DNA from: DALYDK01 sp964477125
Lineage (GTDB): Bacteria > Patescibacteriota > Saccharimonadia > Saccharimonadales > CAIOMD01
DNA length: 64,000 bases
Direction: 5' to 3'
Assembly: GCA_964477125.1 (NCBI GenBank)
Contig: CAYZCZ010000002.1
Coordinates: forward strand, 4,042 to 68,041
Position 1 is the first letter of the stretch, and every line of letters begins with the position of its first letter. The position numbers were made by a program, and so were the translations under genes. Under the pieces are notes generated by a model. It was not told where the DNA came from. It searched no databases and saw only the letters and a list, made by a program, of their open reading frames with translations. This document shows, one piece after another, positions 16,354 to 24,616 of the stretch.

Positions 16354-16830
16354 TTAGCGTTGAAGGCGGTTCTGTCTTAGCTTATCTTGAGCATCAGTTA
16401 TTTCTAACCATCCTGCATTTTTCCTAAGCCCTAACTTTTCGACTTCTTTTTGACGGCACTCTTCGTTACTATTTAGGTTATTTATTCTTGATATTTCATC
16501 CCAAGATGTGTCTAATGGTAAATTCAGTCTCTTAGCAGCATCTATTCGTCCCCTATCTAGCGTAACTCTTAGCATATCGCTCCACAATAGATCATTAAAA
16601 TCTATGCCCAACCTATATACCTCTTCTGCAGAAATATTTAACTCTTGGGCTGCTTTCATTTTGTCATTTTGTTCTTCAAGCCAAGCTTTATGGTCGGCCT
16701 CCCAGGCTAAATAGTCATCTAACTCCGTATTAGATGCAGTATTAGCTTCCCCTTCAGGCTGTAGTAGTGGCTCAGATGGCTGACCTAGTGTGTCCATATC
16801 ATTACCTGTTGGCATAAATTCTTTAGACAT
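16354..16830 (-). CDS. Unknown acidic protein with a repeated short helical motif
   Basis: This 158-residue protein has no recognised family. Its second half repeats a pattern of Leu-Gly/Asn-Leu/Ile, about five residues, then an aromatic and Glu-Ile or similar: RLGIDFNDLLWSDMLR, RLNLPLDTSWDEISRI and KLGLRKNAGWLEITDA, spaced roughly 35 residues apart. The first 50 residues are acidic and likely disordered (EPLLQPEGEANTASNTELDD). No signal peptide or membrane helix is visible. AAAGGTG precedes the ATG at 16830 with good spacing, and a terminator lies behind. The repeats could be a small domain for protein contacts; function unknown. Confidence 0.65.
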   Translation of the reverse strand: MSKEFMPTGNDMDTLGQPSEPLLQPEGEANTASNTELDDYLAWEADHKAWLEEQNDKMKAAQELNISAEEVYRLGIDFNDLLWSDMLRVTLDRGRIDAAKRLNLPLDTSWDEISRINNLNSNEECRQKEVEKLGLRKNAGWLEITDAQDKLRQNRLQR

Positions 16831-16978
16831 AAAATCACCTTTCTATTTTGCTATTATATTTTTAAATTACGCCTACAAATTAAGTATGTCAACTTAATAA
16901 ATTGGCTTATATAGCAATATAGTTATTAAATATAATTACACATATCAATTGTACTCCTAGTATTTTTAAATACTATAT

Positions 16979-18232
16979 TTAATTTTTATGCATATATCTA
17001 TTAGAAATATATTTAGACCACCAAATTGCACTCGGCCGAATGGTGCGTTTCATAGTTTTTCTGTCTACTCCTACCAAGCCGAACTTGGGCCACCATCCGT
17101 AAGCCCATTCAAAATTATCTAACAAGCTCCAATGTAAATAACCAACTACAGGTAACCCTAGTGACTTAGCTGTTTCTATAGCTTCCATAGTTTCGGCCAA
17201 CCAACCTTTTCGGTATTTATCGTTCATATCAGCCACACCATTTTCGGTAATTATTATTGGTTTTCCAGGGTTATGATATGCAATCCGTTGTAATAGTGGC
17301 AATATGCCCGCCGCATTCATATACCAGCCTAAGTCGTTAATGGGTATCTGCGGGTTTTGACGATTCCAGCCTTTGTAATAGTCAGTAAAATAATAGTTTA
17401 CACCGACAAAATCTTGCTGATTCTTAATACGGTTTAAAAACCACCAGTTCCAAGCGTAACGCATAGTTTTTACACATACTTCATCTAGCCAATTACCGGG
17501 TCTAAAAGGCTGTATATCAGCCAGTTGCTGAGCAATACCAACACTTATCTTTGGGTGAGTTTTTTTAATAATCTTATAGGCTTTTTTATGGGCAATTTTT
17601 AAATTGTTGTAAACCCAAATCATTTTTAACCAGCTCTTATCTTGTGGTGGCCACTCACCTGTACCAAAGCTAAAACTAGCGTATACATTTGGCTCATTCA
17701 AGGTTATAACATAATTAACCTTATTTAGTAATTCTTCATTAATTTTTTGAGTCAAACGTTCAAAGTATTTTATATTGCCTCGTTTTGCAAATCCGCCTTT
17801 TTCTTCGAACCAAACTGGCACAGTCCAATGCCATATATTTAAAAATGGTTCTACTCCGCGCTTGTTTAACTCTGCTATATATTGACGATAATGCTCAAAT
17901 TCTTCCTTGTCCCAGGCGCCTTCTTTTGGCTCTAAACGTGACCATTCAAGAGTAAAGCGAAAACTGTTTAGGCCCAGTTTTTGCAAAATATCAAAATCTT
18001 CTTTATATGTGTTGTAGTGATCTACACCCCGACCCGAAACATAATTATTTGGGTCTTCGGCTAAATGCTTAATTTCATCCCAGTTCTTAAGCCAGCCCAA
18101 GCGTTGTTTTGCAGTTTTTGCCTGGTGGCTAGCGTTTGCTAACTCCCAAACGGACCACTGATTTTGCAGCCCACCTTCCACTTGATGCGCGGCGGTACTT
18201 GCTCCCCAAAAAAACTTTTTGTTATCTTTCAT
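16979..18232 (-). CDS. Glycoside hydrolase family 1 (beta-glucosidase type)
   Basis: The 417-residue protein is a complete GH1 (beta/alpha)8 barrel. It starts FFWGASTAAHQVEG, carries the acid/base glutamate in ITLNEP (Glu180) and the nucleophile in IIITENG (Glu330), and ends with LDNFEWAYGWWPKFGLV. GH1 enzymes hydrolyse beta-glucosides and beta-galactosides, or their 6-phosphates; specificity is not clear from sequence. There is no signal peptide, so it acts in the cytoplasm on imported oligosaccharides. It lies right behind the assembly gap. It may work downstream of the secreted GH16 at 61055-62161, but they are not linked on the chromosome. Confidence 0.9.
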   Translation of the reverse strand: MKDNKKFFWGASTAAHQVEGGLQNQWSVWELANASHQAKTAKQRLGWLKNWDEIKHLAEDPNNYVSGRGVDHYNTYKEDFDILQKLGLNSFRFTLEWSRLEPKEGAWDKEEFEHYRQYIAELNKRGVEPFLNIWHWTVPVWFEEKGGFAKRGNIKYFERLTQKINEELLNKVNYVITLNEPNVYASFSFGTGEWPPQDKSWLKMIWVYNNLKIAHKKAYKIIKKTHPKISVGIAQQLADIQPFRPGNWLDEVCVKTMRYAWNWWFLNRIKNQQDFVGVNYYFTDYYKGWNRQNPQIPINDLGWYMNAAGILPLLQRIAYHNPGKPIIITENGVADMNDKYRKGWLAETMEAIETAKSLGLPVVGYLHWSLLDNFEWAYGWWPKFGLVGVDRKTMKRTIRPSAIWWSKYISNRYMHKN

Positions 18233-18275
18233 TATTAATCATTATACATCTTATGAAAATTATTATGGAAAAGCC

Positions 18276-18375
18276 NNNNNNNNNNNNNNNNNNNNNNNNN
18301 NNNNNNNNNNNNNNNNNNNNNNNNNNNNNNNNNNNNNNNNNNNNNNNNNNNNNNNNNNNNNNNNNNNNNNNNNNN
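18276..18375. other. Assembly gap (100 N)
   Basis: Exactly 100 undetermined bases, the conventional length for a scaffold gap of unknown size. It cuts the 3' end of the RNA methyltransferase gene; the missing catalytic half suggests more than 100 bases are absent. Confidence 0.98.
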
Positions 18376-19215
18376 TATAACTTCTAGAACTTTTTCATAA
18401 ACTGGAATATTTACTTGGAAAAAAGATCTGGTGCTGTATTTAAAATTAGTGCCGAGTAGTTTGTCTATTAGCTGTTCTTTACTTTCCCTTAAAACTTCAG
18501 TGGTTATCGAGGCAGGGCTTTTTGGATTAGAATAAACTATTTCGAAAATTGAATTACGATAAATAAAATCATTAAATGATTCGGCAATATTTTCATCGTT
18601 AACAAAAAGACAAATGCCAACTTTACCAGATTGATCGCTTCTTAATATTACACTCTTTAGTGGCCTTGCCTCGATCTTATTTTCATTTATATATTCAATA
18701 AGTGCTTTGCCGGCATTATTTATAGCGTAACTGGCCAATAAACTACCTTCAACTGCTACCTTTTGGTGACTACCCCGCCTATGAAGTGCTAGACTCACTT
18801 TATTTGTTTCTGTAAAAAACCAAAAGTTGTATTCCATTTTGTTTCTATATTTGAAAGGTTCCTCGGGCTGATAAAAATCCTGCCAGACAACATCTATGCC
18901 TTCGCGTTCAAATGCTTCATCTAGAATTGATTGCTTACAACTTGCCTCTTTGGAATAGTCCAAAATTTGCCACGGACTAGTAGCCATATAAATATCTGGT
19001 TCCTCCGGTGTAATTCTATCGGCACATGCTTCAATAACTTCAATTACATAGCCCTCGGCCCAATCACGTTTACTTTTTGTTAGCCGAACAACTACTTTTT
19101 CACCAGGCAATGCACCCCACGCAAAAACTCTTTTGCCATCGGGTAACAATCCAAGGCCTTGACCACCGTGAACCAACTTGGTTATATCAACAATTTCTTC
19201 CCTACTTTTTTTCAC
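18376..19215 (-). CDS. RlmD/TrmA-type RNA m5U methyltransferase, 3' end lost in the gap
   Basis: About 280 residues are readable from the GTG at 19215. They include an N-terminal TRAM domain (VDITKLVHGGQGLGLLPDGK, then PGEKVVVRLTKSK), a central region with FKYRNKMEYNFWF, typical of the m5U methyltransferase family, and STRSFFQVNIPVYEKVLEV just before the catalytic Rossmann part. The catalytic cysteine and SAM motifs fall in the unsequenced gap. The enzyme would methylate uracil C5 in rRNA or tRNA. The family length of about 400-450 residues implies roughly 350-500 missing bases, more than the 100 Ns. The last 41 bases before the GH1 start cannot be assigned with confidence. Confidence 0.8.
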
Positions 19216-19357
19216 TTCTATAATTAGAACACGAAAGTTGGTAAATATGAATAGGTCTATGGGTTTGTTGGATTAATGATATTAATTAATCTTTTTTTAA
19301 ACTAATAGCACCCAAAATAAATGCACTTGATCAGAGCCTAGCTTATTGGCACTAATT

Positions 19358-20719
19358 TTATAGTTTTAGCTCTTTGTGGGCCTGTTTTAAAAGTTCCATT
19401 AACTTTGTGTATGTATCTAGGTTAGTTTTTTGGCTGACCCTAAAGTAAATATTATTATCTACTACCTCTAGCACCAGAGCTTCGTCGATCTCATACATCA
19501 TTTCCATGAACTTAGGGTTTATAAGCTCAAAACTAGCTAGCCTGTCTCCTTCGGTAGCAAATACTTCAAATTTTTTATTAAAATCTATCCATTCATATTC
19601 ATATTGTGAAGAATTTTCGGGTGGTTTTATTTTATTTGTTGCCCCCGCCAAATTAAACATACTTATTTTTGGCCTAACAAGTATATTGCCATAGTACTTT
19701 GGCACATTTATTTGGCCAATAACATAATCTATCGAACCATCTTTGCCTGGCTTGGCTTTGTATGTATATATTTGGACCAAAATATTGTTGATAGTACCAA
19801 CTATATGGTTATTTATATCAGATACACCAAAGCTTCCGTCTTTAAAGACCTGGCCTCTTTCCGGTAGAAACAACCAGCCCATATCTAGTGAATAATACAT
19901 GCTATTTTGAGTAGCTAACTGCACCAGTGTTTGATTAGCATTATTTTGGTCAGCAGTTGTCTGATCGATACTATCTAACAACCAATTATTGCCAGTCCTG
20001 TTGAAAGTCCAAAATTCCGTAAAAGTATTATTGTCGCTAAAAATTGTTTCTCTGGTTGATAAATTTATCAATGTGTCATTAGCTTTTGCCTCTATTAAAA
20101 CCGTAAATGAATCTTGGTTATTATCAGCATTATCATGCACTTCCACGGTATCTATTTTGATTATTTCAGGGTTCATCACAGCATTTTGTCTGTTTAAATC
20201 TCTTAGTATTTGCATTAATAAACTTGTTTTTAAGGCATAATTGGCAGTTATATATTCGGAAAGTTTCGCCTCATCCAATCTAGTCCAATCATCTTGGTAA
20301 CGCATGAATGTTGCCCTGCATAGTTCATGCAATTTGGTTTCGTCCCAAGAACTGTCCGCTTGCTGGGCTTTTCCCAAGTCAACATCAGCTTTTTTAATCT
20401 TATTTTTTAGCTTATCCCATATCCCGTGAAATTGCGTATACCAACCTGTCCAAAGCCCAGCAATTATTAGTGCAATTAAATATGTAGCTAAAAATGACCC
20501 ACTAATCATAATGAATAGTATGAAAATAACTGTGATTAAACCCATTGCCACCAACGAGAATAGCTTAGCTTTTTCTTCGTTAACAATTTTTCGGATGATT
20601 TTTGTAACATAAAAGCCTATGAAGTACCCAATAGCAGCGATGCCGTAGCTTGCATCACCACCTCCCGACGAACCACCTCCACCACCACGAGCAAATACTT
20701 CCAAATAATCCATTACCAT
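19358..20719 (-). CDS. Membrane protein with Tim44-like and DUF3137-like regions
   Basis: The 453-residue protein starts with a Gly/Ser-rich stretch (ARGGGGGSSGGGDA), then two or three membrane helices between about residues 25 and 95. A Tim44/NTF2-like region follows (ELCRATFMRYQDDWTRLDEA, then FTEFWTFNRTGNNWLLDSI). The C-terminal third (FNKKFEVFATEGDRLASFEL, INPKFMEMMYEI) looks like the DUF3137 fold. Tim44-like domains bind membranes or misfolded proteins; function in bacteria is mostly unknown. ATG codons at 20719 and 20713 are both possible. It stands alone between the methyltransferase and a Nudix gene. Confidence 0.7.
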   Translation of the reverse strand: MVMDYLEVFARGGGGGSSGGGDASYGIAAIGYFIGFYVTKIIRKIVNEEKAKLFSLVAMGLITVIFILFIMISGSFLATYLIALIIAGLWTGWYTQFHGIWDKLKNKIKKADVDLGKAQQADSSWDETKLHELCRATFMRYQDDWTRLDEAKLSEYITANYALKTSLLMQILRDLNRQNAVMNPEIIKIDTVEVHDNADNNQDSFTVLIEAKANDTLINLSTRETIFSDNNTFTEFWTFNRTGNNWLLDSIDQTTADQNNANQTLVQLATQNSMYYSLDMGWLFLPERGQVFKDGSFGVSDINNHIVGTINNILVQIYTYKAKPGKDGSIDYVIGQINVPKYYGNILVRPKISMFNLAGATNKIKPPENSSQYEYEWIDFNKKFEVFATEGDRLASFELINPKFMEMMYEIDEALVLEVVDNNIYFRVSQKTNLDTYTKLMELLKQAHKELKL

Positions 20720-20770
20720 GCCTATAGCTCATTCCTTAATATAGATGGCCAGAGGTGATGATAATGGTTG

Positions 20771-21352
20771 CTATCCATTAGCTTTCTCGGCAAATTCTTT
20801 GGATTCTATTAAATCGGTAACAGTTTTATAATTTGTGAGCTTATTTTCTGTAATTGTATAGCTATTGCCTTTTTTCAGATAATCCTGCCAATCTAACAGT
20901 TCCACCTCAATTTTTTCACCAACATCAATTTTCTGATCGACTCTATCAAGCGCATCCCAGGCAATATATACATAAATAAACCATTCTATTTTGCGTTGAG
21001 GTTGGTGCACATTAAGAAGCTTCCAATTTCTAAAAGAATACCCTGTTTCTTCTTTCATTTCGCGTTTAGAGGCATATAATGGTGATCCATCGTCCGGATC
21101 TATCCGACCACCAGGTAAACCAAATGCACGTTTTGTGCCATCTGGTTGCTCTTCATTTAATACCAATAGCTGTCCGTCTACTATGCCTAATATCTGAACG
21201 GTATCAGTTCGTTTTGCCATTTCAAAAATAGACAAACTTCCATCATACATTTCTTGTTGCCATTGGTATATGTCGAATATTTCGCCAGTAAACACTTTTT
21301 TAGCATTTTTTGGTACTAAACGTGCATTTTTTGGTAATTTTCGAATAGTCAT
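20771..21352 (-). CDS. Nudix hydrolase (ADP-ribose pyrophosphatase-like)
   Basis: The protein (193 residues) has the Nudix box around GLPGGRIDPDDGSPLYASKR, then EMKEETGY, within the usual beta-rich fold. Compared with the consensus GX5EX7REUXEEXGU, the first Glu position is Asp and there is one extra residue before RE; the REMKEE core that binds metal is intact. The N-terminal VFTGEIFDIYQWQQEMYDGS resembles ADP-ribose or ADP-sugar hydrolases. TAGAAT at 21365-21360 ends seven bases before the ATG, suggesting a leaderless mRNA. Confidence 0.88.
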   Translation of the reverse strand: MTIRKLPKNARLVPKNAKKVFTGEIFDIYQWQQEMYDGSLSIFEMAKRTDTVQILGIVDGQLLVLNEEQPDGTKRAFGLPGGRIDPDDGSPLYASKREMKEETGYSFRNWKLLNVHQPQRKIEWFIYVYIAWDALDRVDQKIDVGEKIEVELLDWQDYLKKGNSYTITENKLTNYKTVTDLIESKEFAEKANG

Positions 21353-21359
21353 AACAATT

Positions 21360-21365
21360 ATTCTA
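21360..21365 (-). promoter_or_regulatory. Leaderless-type -10 (TAGAAT) of the Nudix gene
   Basis: TAGAAT on the minus strand lies seven bases before ATG 21352. It falls between this gene and the end of the four-gene operon. Confidence 0.45.
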
Positions 21366-21382
21366 CTAGAATATTATTCATC

Positions 21383-21970
21383 TTACGAGGAATTACTATC
21401 TACAACTTCTCGGGTCTTATTTATTATGTATTCCAGCCTGTCTTTTGTAATTTTTGGCTCACTATTCACTAATGCTTTTTGGGCACTTTGTTCTTCCTTG
21501 CTCCAAGTCCTTGTTATCTTGTGGTTAGGTCCTTCGGGATTATCTATTTTCACAGAAACATCTTCTATCTCATTTATGAGATAATGGACTATTGAATATG
21601 CAATCCTCCCATTCTCAATAGATACCATATGTGATATAAGCATATAGTCGTACTCCTCTGAGTACGGCATGCTTTCGACTTCACTAAGACACAACTCTAT
21701 CCCTAAGATTTTCGGGTCTAAGTCACTAATTTCGTTAAAGTACGGTTCATCGTTAATAGGTTCTCTCTCGCCCAGCTCTATACATAGCTCTATTTGCGCA
21801 TCATTGCTGACTAGTCTTTTCGTAATAGAACAAGGGCTTGGACTTCGTTCAATAAAACCTTCAGCTATTTCATCTGCTAAGTATTTAAGGAATTTTGTGA
21901 ACTTTGCAATATCGTCCTTGCTCGGTTTCTTTTCAGCTTGTTTTGACTGAAAATTTTCATTCCTGTTCAT
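21383..21970 (-). CDS. Unknown soluble protein (195 aa), last gene of a four-gene operon
   Basis: No family is recognised. The N-terminus is Lys/Glu-rich (QSKQAEKKPSKDDIAKFTKF), the middle is acidic (IELCIELGEREPINDEPYF), and it ends with DRLEYIINKTREVVDSNSS. No signal peptide or membrane helix. Its start overlaps the stop of the upstream 192-residue gene by four bases, so the two are translationally coupled. Together with the flippase-like and 183-residue genes it forms one tight unit. Confidence 0.6.
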   Translation of the reverse strand: MNRNENFQSKQAEKKPSKDDIAKFTKFLKYLADEIAEGFIERSPSPCSITKRLVSNDAQIELCIELGEREPINDEPYFNEISDLDPKILGIELCLSEVESMPYSEEYDYMLISHMVSIENGRIAYSIVHYLINEIEDVSVKIDNPEGPNHKITRTWSKEEQSAQKALVNSEPKITKDRLEYIINKTREVVDSNSS

Positions 21971-22545
21971 ATTACTTTTGTATCCCCTATTTTTGACATA
22001 TCTTCTTCGGTGAAAACTTCTATTAACTTCAGTACATATGGCATATCAAATTTTGATAATTCCCTATGAGTAAGGTCCATGTCAGCTAGTACTGGGTCAA
22101 AAGCAATCGCATGGTGTCCGAGTCTTTCGTATATGTTTCCCGCAGTCCATGCTACGGTTTCTATTGTATAAGTTGCGCTTTGCACCACTTGGCCAATTCG
22201 ACGCATTTCTACTGTTGTTCTTGTGCCAATTGGGCTAATATTTGCTATTGGCATTTCAATAGACTCGATTTTTAAAGATGCCTGTTTCTGTTGGCCCTCT
22301 ATCCATGATGCATGATTAAAATCTATGCTAAGGTTTGTGGGGTGGCTAATACTATCTTTCATGTTTATTGCTTTAAAGTGACCACTATACCAGCGGTCAC
22401 TACCTTCTGTATGATAATGTCTTGTGTCTGAATTATAGTAAAATGCGTCTGACAAAATTGTTTCTAACTTCTTCATATCTAATGCATCAACCGGTAAGCT
22501 AGCCAGCTCTATAGTGTTTAAATGCTGTTCATATTTTAAACCCAC
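21967..22545 (-). CDS. Unknown soluble protein (192 aa) in a four-gene operon
   Basis: The protein (MGLKYEQHLNTIELASLPVD) has an alternating strand/helix look with several His and Trp residues (DTRHYHTEGSDRWYSGHFKA) and a C-terminal FTEEDMSKIG. I recognise no domain. It starts one base after the flippase-like gene ends and overlaps the next gene by four, so it is surely cotranscribed. Confidence 0.6.
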   Translation of the reverse strand: MGLKYEQHLNTIELASLPVDALDMKKLETILSDAFYYNSDTRHYHTEGSDRWYSGHFKAINMKDSISHPTNLSIDFNHASWIEGQQKQASLKIESIEMPIANISPIGTRTTVEMRRIGQVVQSATYTIETVAWTAGNIYERLGHHAIAFDPVLADMDLTHRELSKFDMPYVLKLIEVFTEEDMSKIGDTKVI

Positions 22546-22546
22546 G

Positions 22547-23479
22547 CTATAAGACCTTTGACCTTAACGCATATTGGGTGGCAATATAGCCTGGTAATAT
22601 AGGTAACCAGTAAGTTATGAACCTATACGTAAAGGCTATAGCAATGGCCTGGTCGGCCGATACGCCAAATTGGGTCATAGTTAAGGCTAACGTTGCTTCG
22701 GCCCCTACAACACCTCCAGGTAACGGCGTAGCACTTGCTCCAAGCGTACCTAAAGAAACAGTGACTATTACTGCCAACACAGACAAACTGACACCCATAG
22801 ACATGCCAGAAGCCCATAAGGCCACCATATAACCCAGAGTAGTAACCAGTCCTGCTAAAAAACCCAGTAAAAGTCGTTTTTTTCGATGCTCGTAAAGCTT
22901 TAGTGTTTGCAAAAGTTCTGTAACAAACGAAACCACTTTTTGCCTTAATGATTTCATGAAATACACTACACCTAGTGCAATTATTAGAAATATAGGTATT
23001 AAGAAAATTATTTTTGGGATCTTAAAACCATCCATAATTGAACGTCCAGATATTAAAAGAGCTAGTAAAGTTATAGTGACGTTACCCATAAAAGTTACAA
23101 TGGCATTAGTACTAATAACCGCACTAAGCTCTACGACTTTATGTCCAGAATTGGAAAGAACCTTACCCATAGTAGCAATACCCCCAACACTTGCGGGTGT
23201 AACCCTAGACGTAAATAAACTAGCAGTTTGCGCAATAAATAAGTTAAAAAATTTAGTCTTTTTTAAAGCAATCTGGTAATAAACTGTCGCAGCTGCAACC
23301 ACACTGCTCATCTGAGCCAAAATACCAACTAGCAACCATAATGGGTTAGCATTTTTTATTTGCTCGAAACCCTTGATTATAGCTTCCCTTTGCCAGTAAA
23401 CAAAAATCACAGCCAATATAGTTGCAACAATGGTTGCATAAACCCGCCAATTTTTATTACTAACTTTAATTTTAGCCAT
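22547..23479 (-). CDS. Flippase-like integral membrane protein (UPF0104/LPG-synthase TM family)
   Basis: The 310-residue protein has about eight hydrophobic helices and family motifs FTSRVTPASVGGIATMGKVL and ATPLPGGVVGAEATLALTM. It resembles the transmembrane half of lysylphosphatidylglycerol synthases and AglD-type proteins. Members are linked to lipid modification or glycolipid export, but the cytoplasmic transferase domain is missing here. Its ATG shares one base with the stop of the 183-residue gene upstream (TAATG). A second family member is at 30839-31894. Confidence 0.75.
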   Translation of the reverse strand: MAKIKVSNKNWRVYATIVATILAVIFVYWQREAIIKGFEQIKNANPLWLLVGILAQMSSVVAAATVYYQIALKKTKFFNLFIAQTASLFTSRVTPASVGGIATMGKVLSNSGHKVVELSAVISTNAIVTFMGNVTITLLALLISGRSIMDGFKIPKIIFLIPIFLIIALGVVYFMKSLRQKVVSFVTELLQTLKLYEHRKKRLLLGFLAGLVTTLGYMVALWASGMSMGVSLSVLAVIVTVSLGTLGASATPLPGGVVGAEATLALTMTQFGVSADQAIAIAFTYRFITYWLPILPGYIATQYALRSKVL

Positions 23480-24030
23480 TAGTATTCTCTTTCTAACTTA
23501 ATTCTACTAGATAAATCTAGCATGCGGTTACAAAGTACATCACAATCTTGAGCATTCATAGGCTCAATACTTACATACCTATTAGGTTGAACTACATCTA
23601 TCAGCTGTCTTGTTTCGATAATTGATCTTGAGCTAAGGATAGACACATCGTTAACAATATCTTTTTTAATTGCAACACAACCCAGCTGTCTGCTACATTG
23701 TAAATCATATACTTCACGAAAGTTAGAATATCTACCTTCTTCAGATAATACATATTCTAAGAAAGAAACCTTAATAGTCCAGTTTCGCTTAAAATCTTTT
23801 ACCACAGATACTGACAAGAACTCATCAACTGCATTACTGCCAATTGTTTCTCCAGAATCTGCGAATATAACAAATCTTCTAGCTTTTTCACCTTTTTCCG
23901 TCAAATCAATGACTTCTTTCCTGGCAACTGGCCGCACTACACCCATTGCAATATCACGTATTGATTCTGCCTCTGATAAAGGAATTAAGCCTTCAGTATA
24001 TGAACCAGATATACTCATACTGCAGTCCAT
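23479..24030 (-). CDS. Unknown soluble protein (183 aa), first gene of a four-gene operon
   Basis: No family recognised. The sequence (MDCSMSISGSYTEGLIPLSE, later ARRFVIFADSGETIGSNAVD) is mixed alpha/beta with five cysteines and no signal peptide. Two start codons, 24030 and 24018, are both possible; neither has a strong ribosome site. The TAATG overlap with the flippase-like gene shows translational coupling. Confidence 0.55.
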   Translation of the reverse strand: MDCSMSISGSYTEGLIPLSEAESIRDIAMGVVRPVARKEVIDLTEKGEKARRFVIFADSGETIGSNAVDEFLSVSVVKDFKRNWTIKVSFLEYVLSEEGRYSNFREVYDLQCSRQLGCVAIKKDIVNDVSILSSRSIIETRQLIDVVQPNRYVSIEPMNAQDCDVLCNRMLDLSSRIKLEREY

Positions 24031-24149
24031 ACACTTTCTATCTCAAGCACAGGCACATATATTATGCTTTGTGTTTTATCTGACATAAGCAGATTATACA
24101 CCTAGCAAATAAAATATTCTATAAAATTGTCAACTATAAATTAAGTCTG

Positions 24150-24407
24150 TTATATGTGGTTTTTTTCGACGTGCTCTTTATTGATACCATTTTTTAAATT
24201 AGTAAACCCCATGGCTTGTAAAAAACGCATAGATGAATTGCTACGGGAACCACTAAGACAATATAAAACTAGTGGCGTATCTTTGGGCACATCTTTTAAC
24301 TGTGGTGCACCCGCCATAAGCTGGCTTGGTGGAATATTAATGGCACCTTCAACGTGTCCTCGATTAAATTCTGACGGCTCTCTAACATCGATAATAACTG
24401 GCTTCAT
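24150..24407 (-). CDS. Single-domain rhodanese-like sulfurtransferase
   Basis: A compact 85-residue rhodanese domain with VIIDVREPSEFNRGHVEGAI, NIPPSQL and the active-site loop CLSGSRS, whose cysteine carries the persulfide. Such proteins move sulfane sulfur for tRNA thiolation, Fe-S assembly or cyanide detoxification. ATG 24407 is preferred; an in-frame TTG at 24413 would add two residues. A disrupted small frame lies 17 bases upstream. Confidence 0.87.
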   Translation of the reverse strand: MKPVIIDVREPSEFNRGHVEGAINIPPSQLMAGAPQLKDVPKDTPLVLYCLSGSRSNSSMRFLQAMGFTNLKNGINKEHVEKNHI

Positions 24408-24424
24408 AATCAACTTTCTGGCAA

Positions 24425-24559
24425 CTATTTTATTGCTTTGCCCACATAATATAATGCGCTTAGTGCCTACATTATTGCAACTGCCATTAGTAATTGTTTT
24501 AGTAATTCATCTGATAAACTGAATTTTTTTAATATATTATTGAAAAATGCGTACTTCAA
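24425..24559 (-). pseudogene. Small hydrophobic protein interrupted by an in-frame TAG (tentative)
   Basis: From TTG 24559 the frame reads LKYAFFNNILKKFSLSDELL, KQLLMAVAIM, then TAG (24469-24467), and continues as ALSALYYVGKAIK to a second TAG at 24427-24425. The two halves join into one amphipathic-plus-membrane-helix protein of about 43 residues, so the first stop looks like a late mutation, a sequencing error or a readthrough site. It lies between glyS and the rhodanese gene. A chance match is possible. Confidence 0.3.
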
Positions 24560-24616
24560 TTTTTTTAAGCCTAGTTGCTTTTTCCCAAATAATCTATTTT
24601 ACTTTGTGATGCGATT

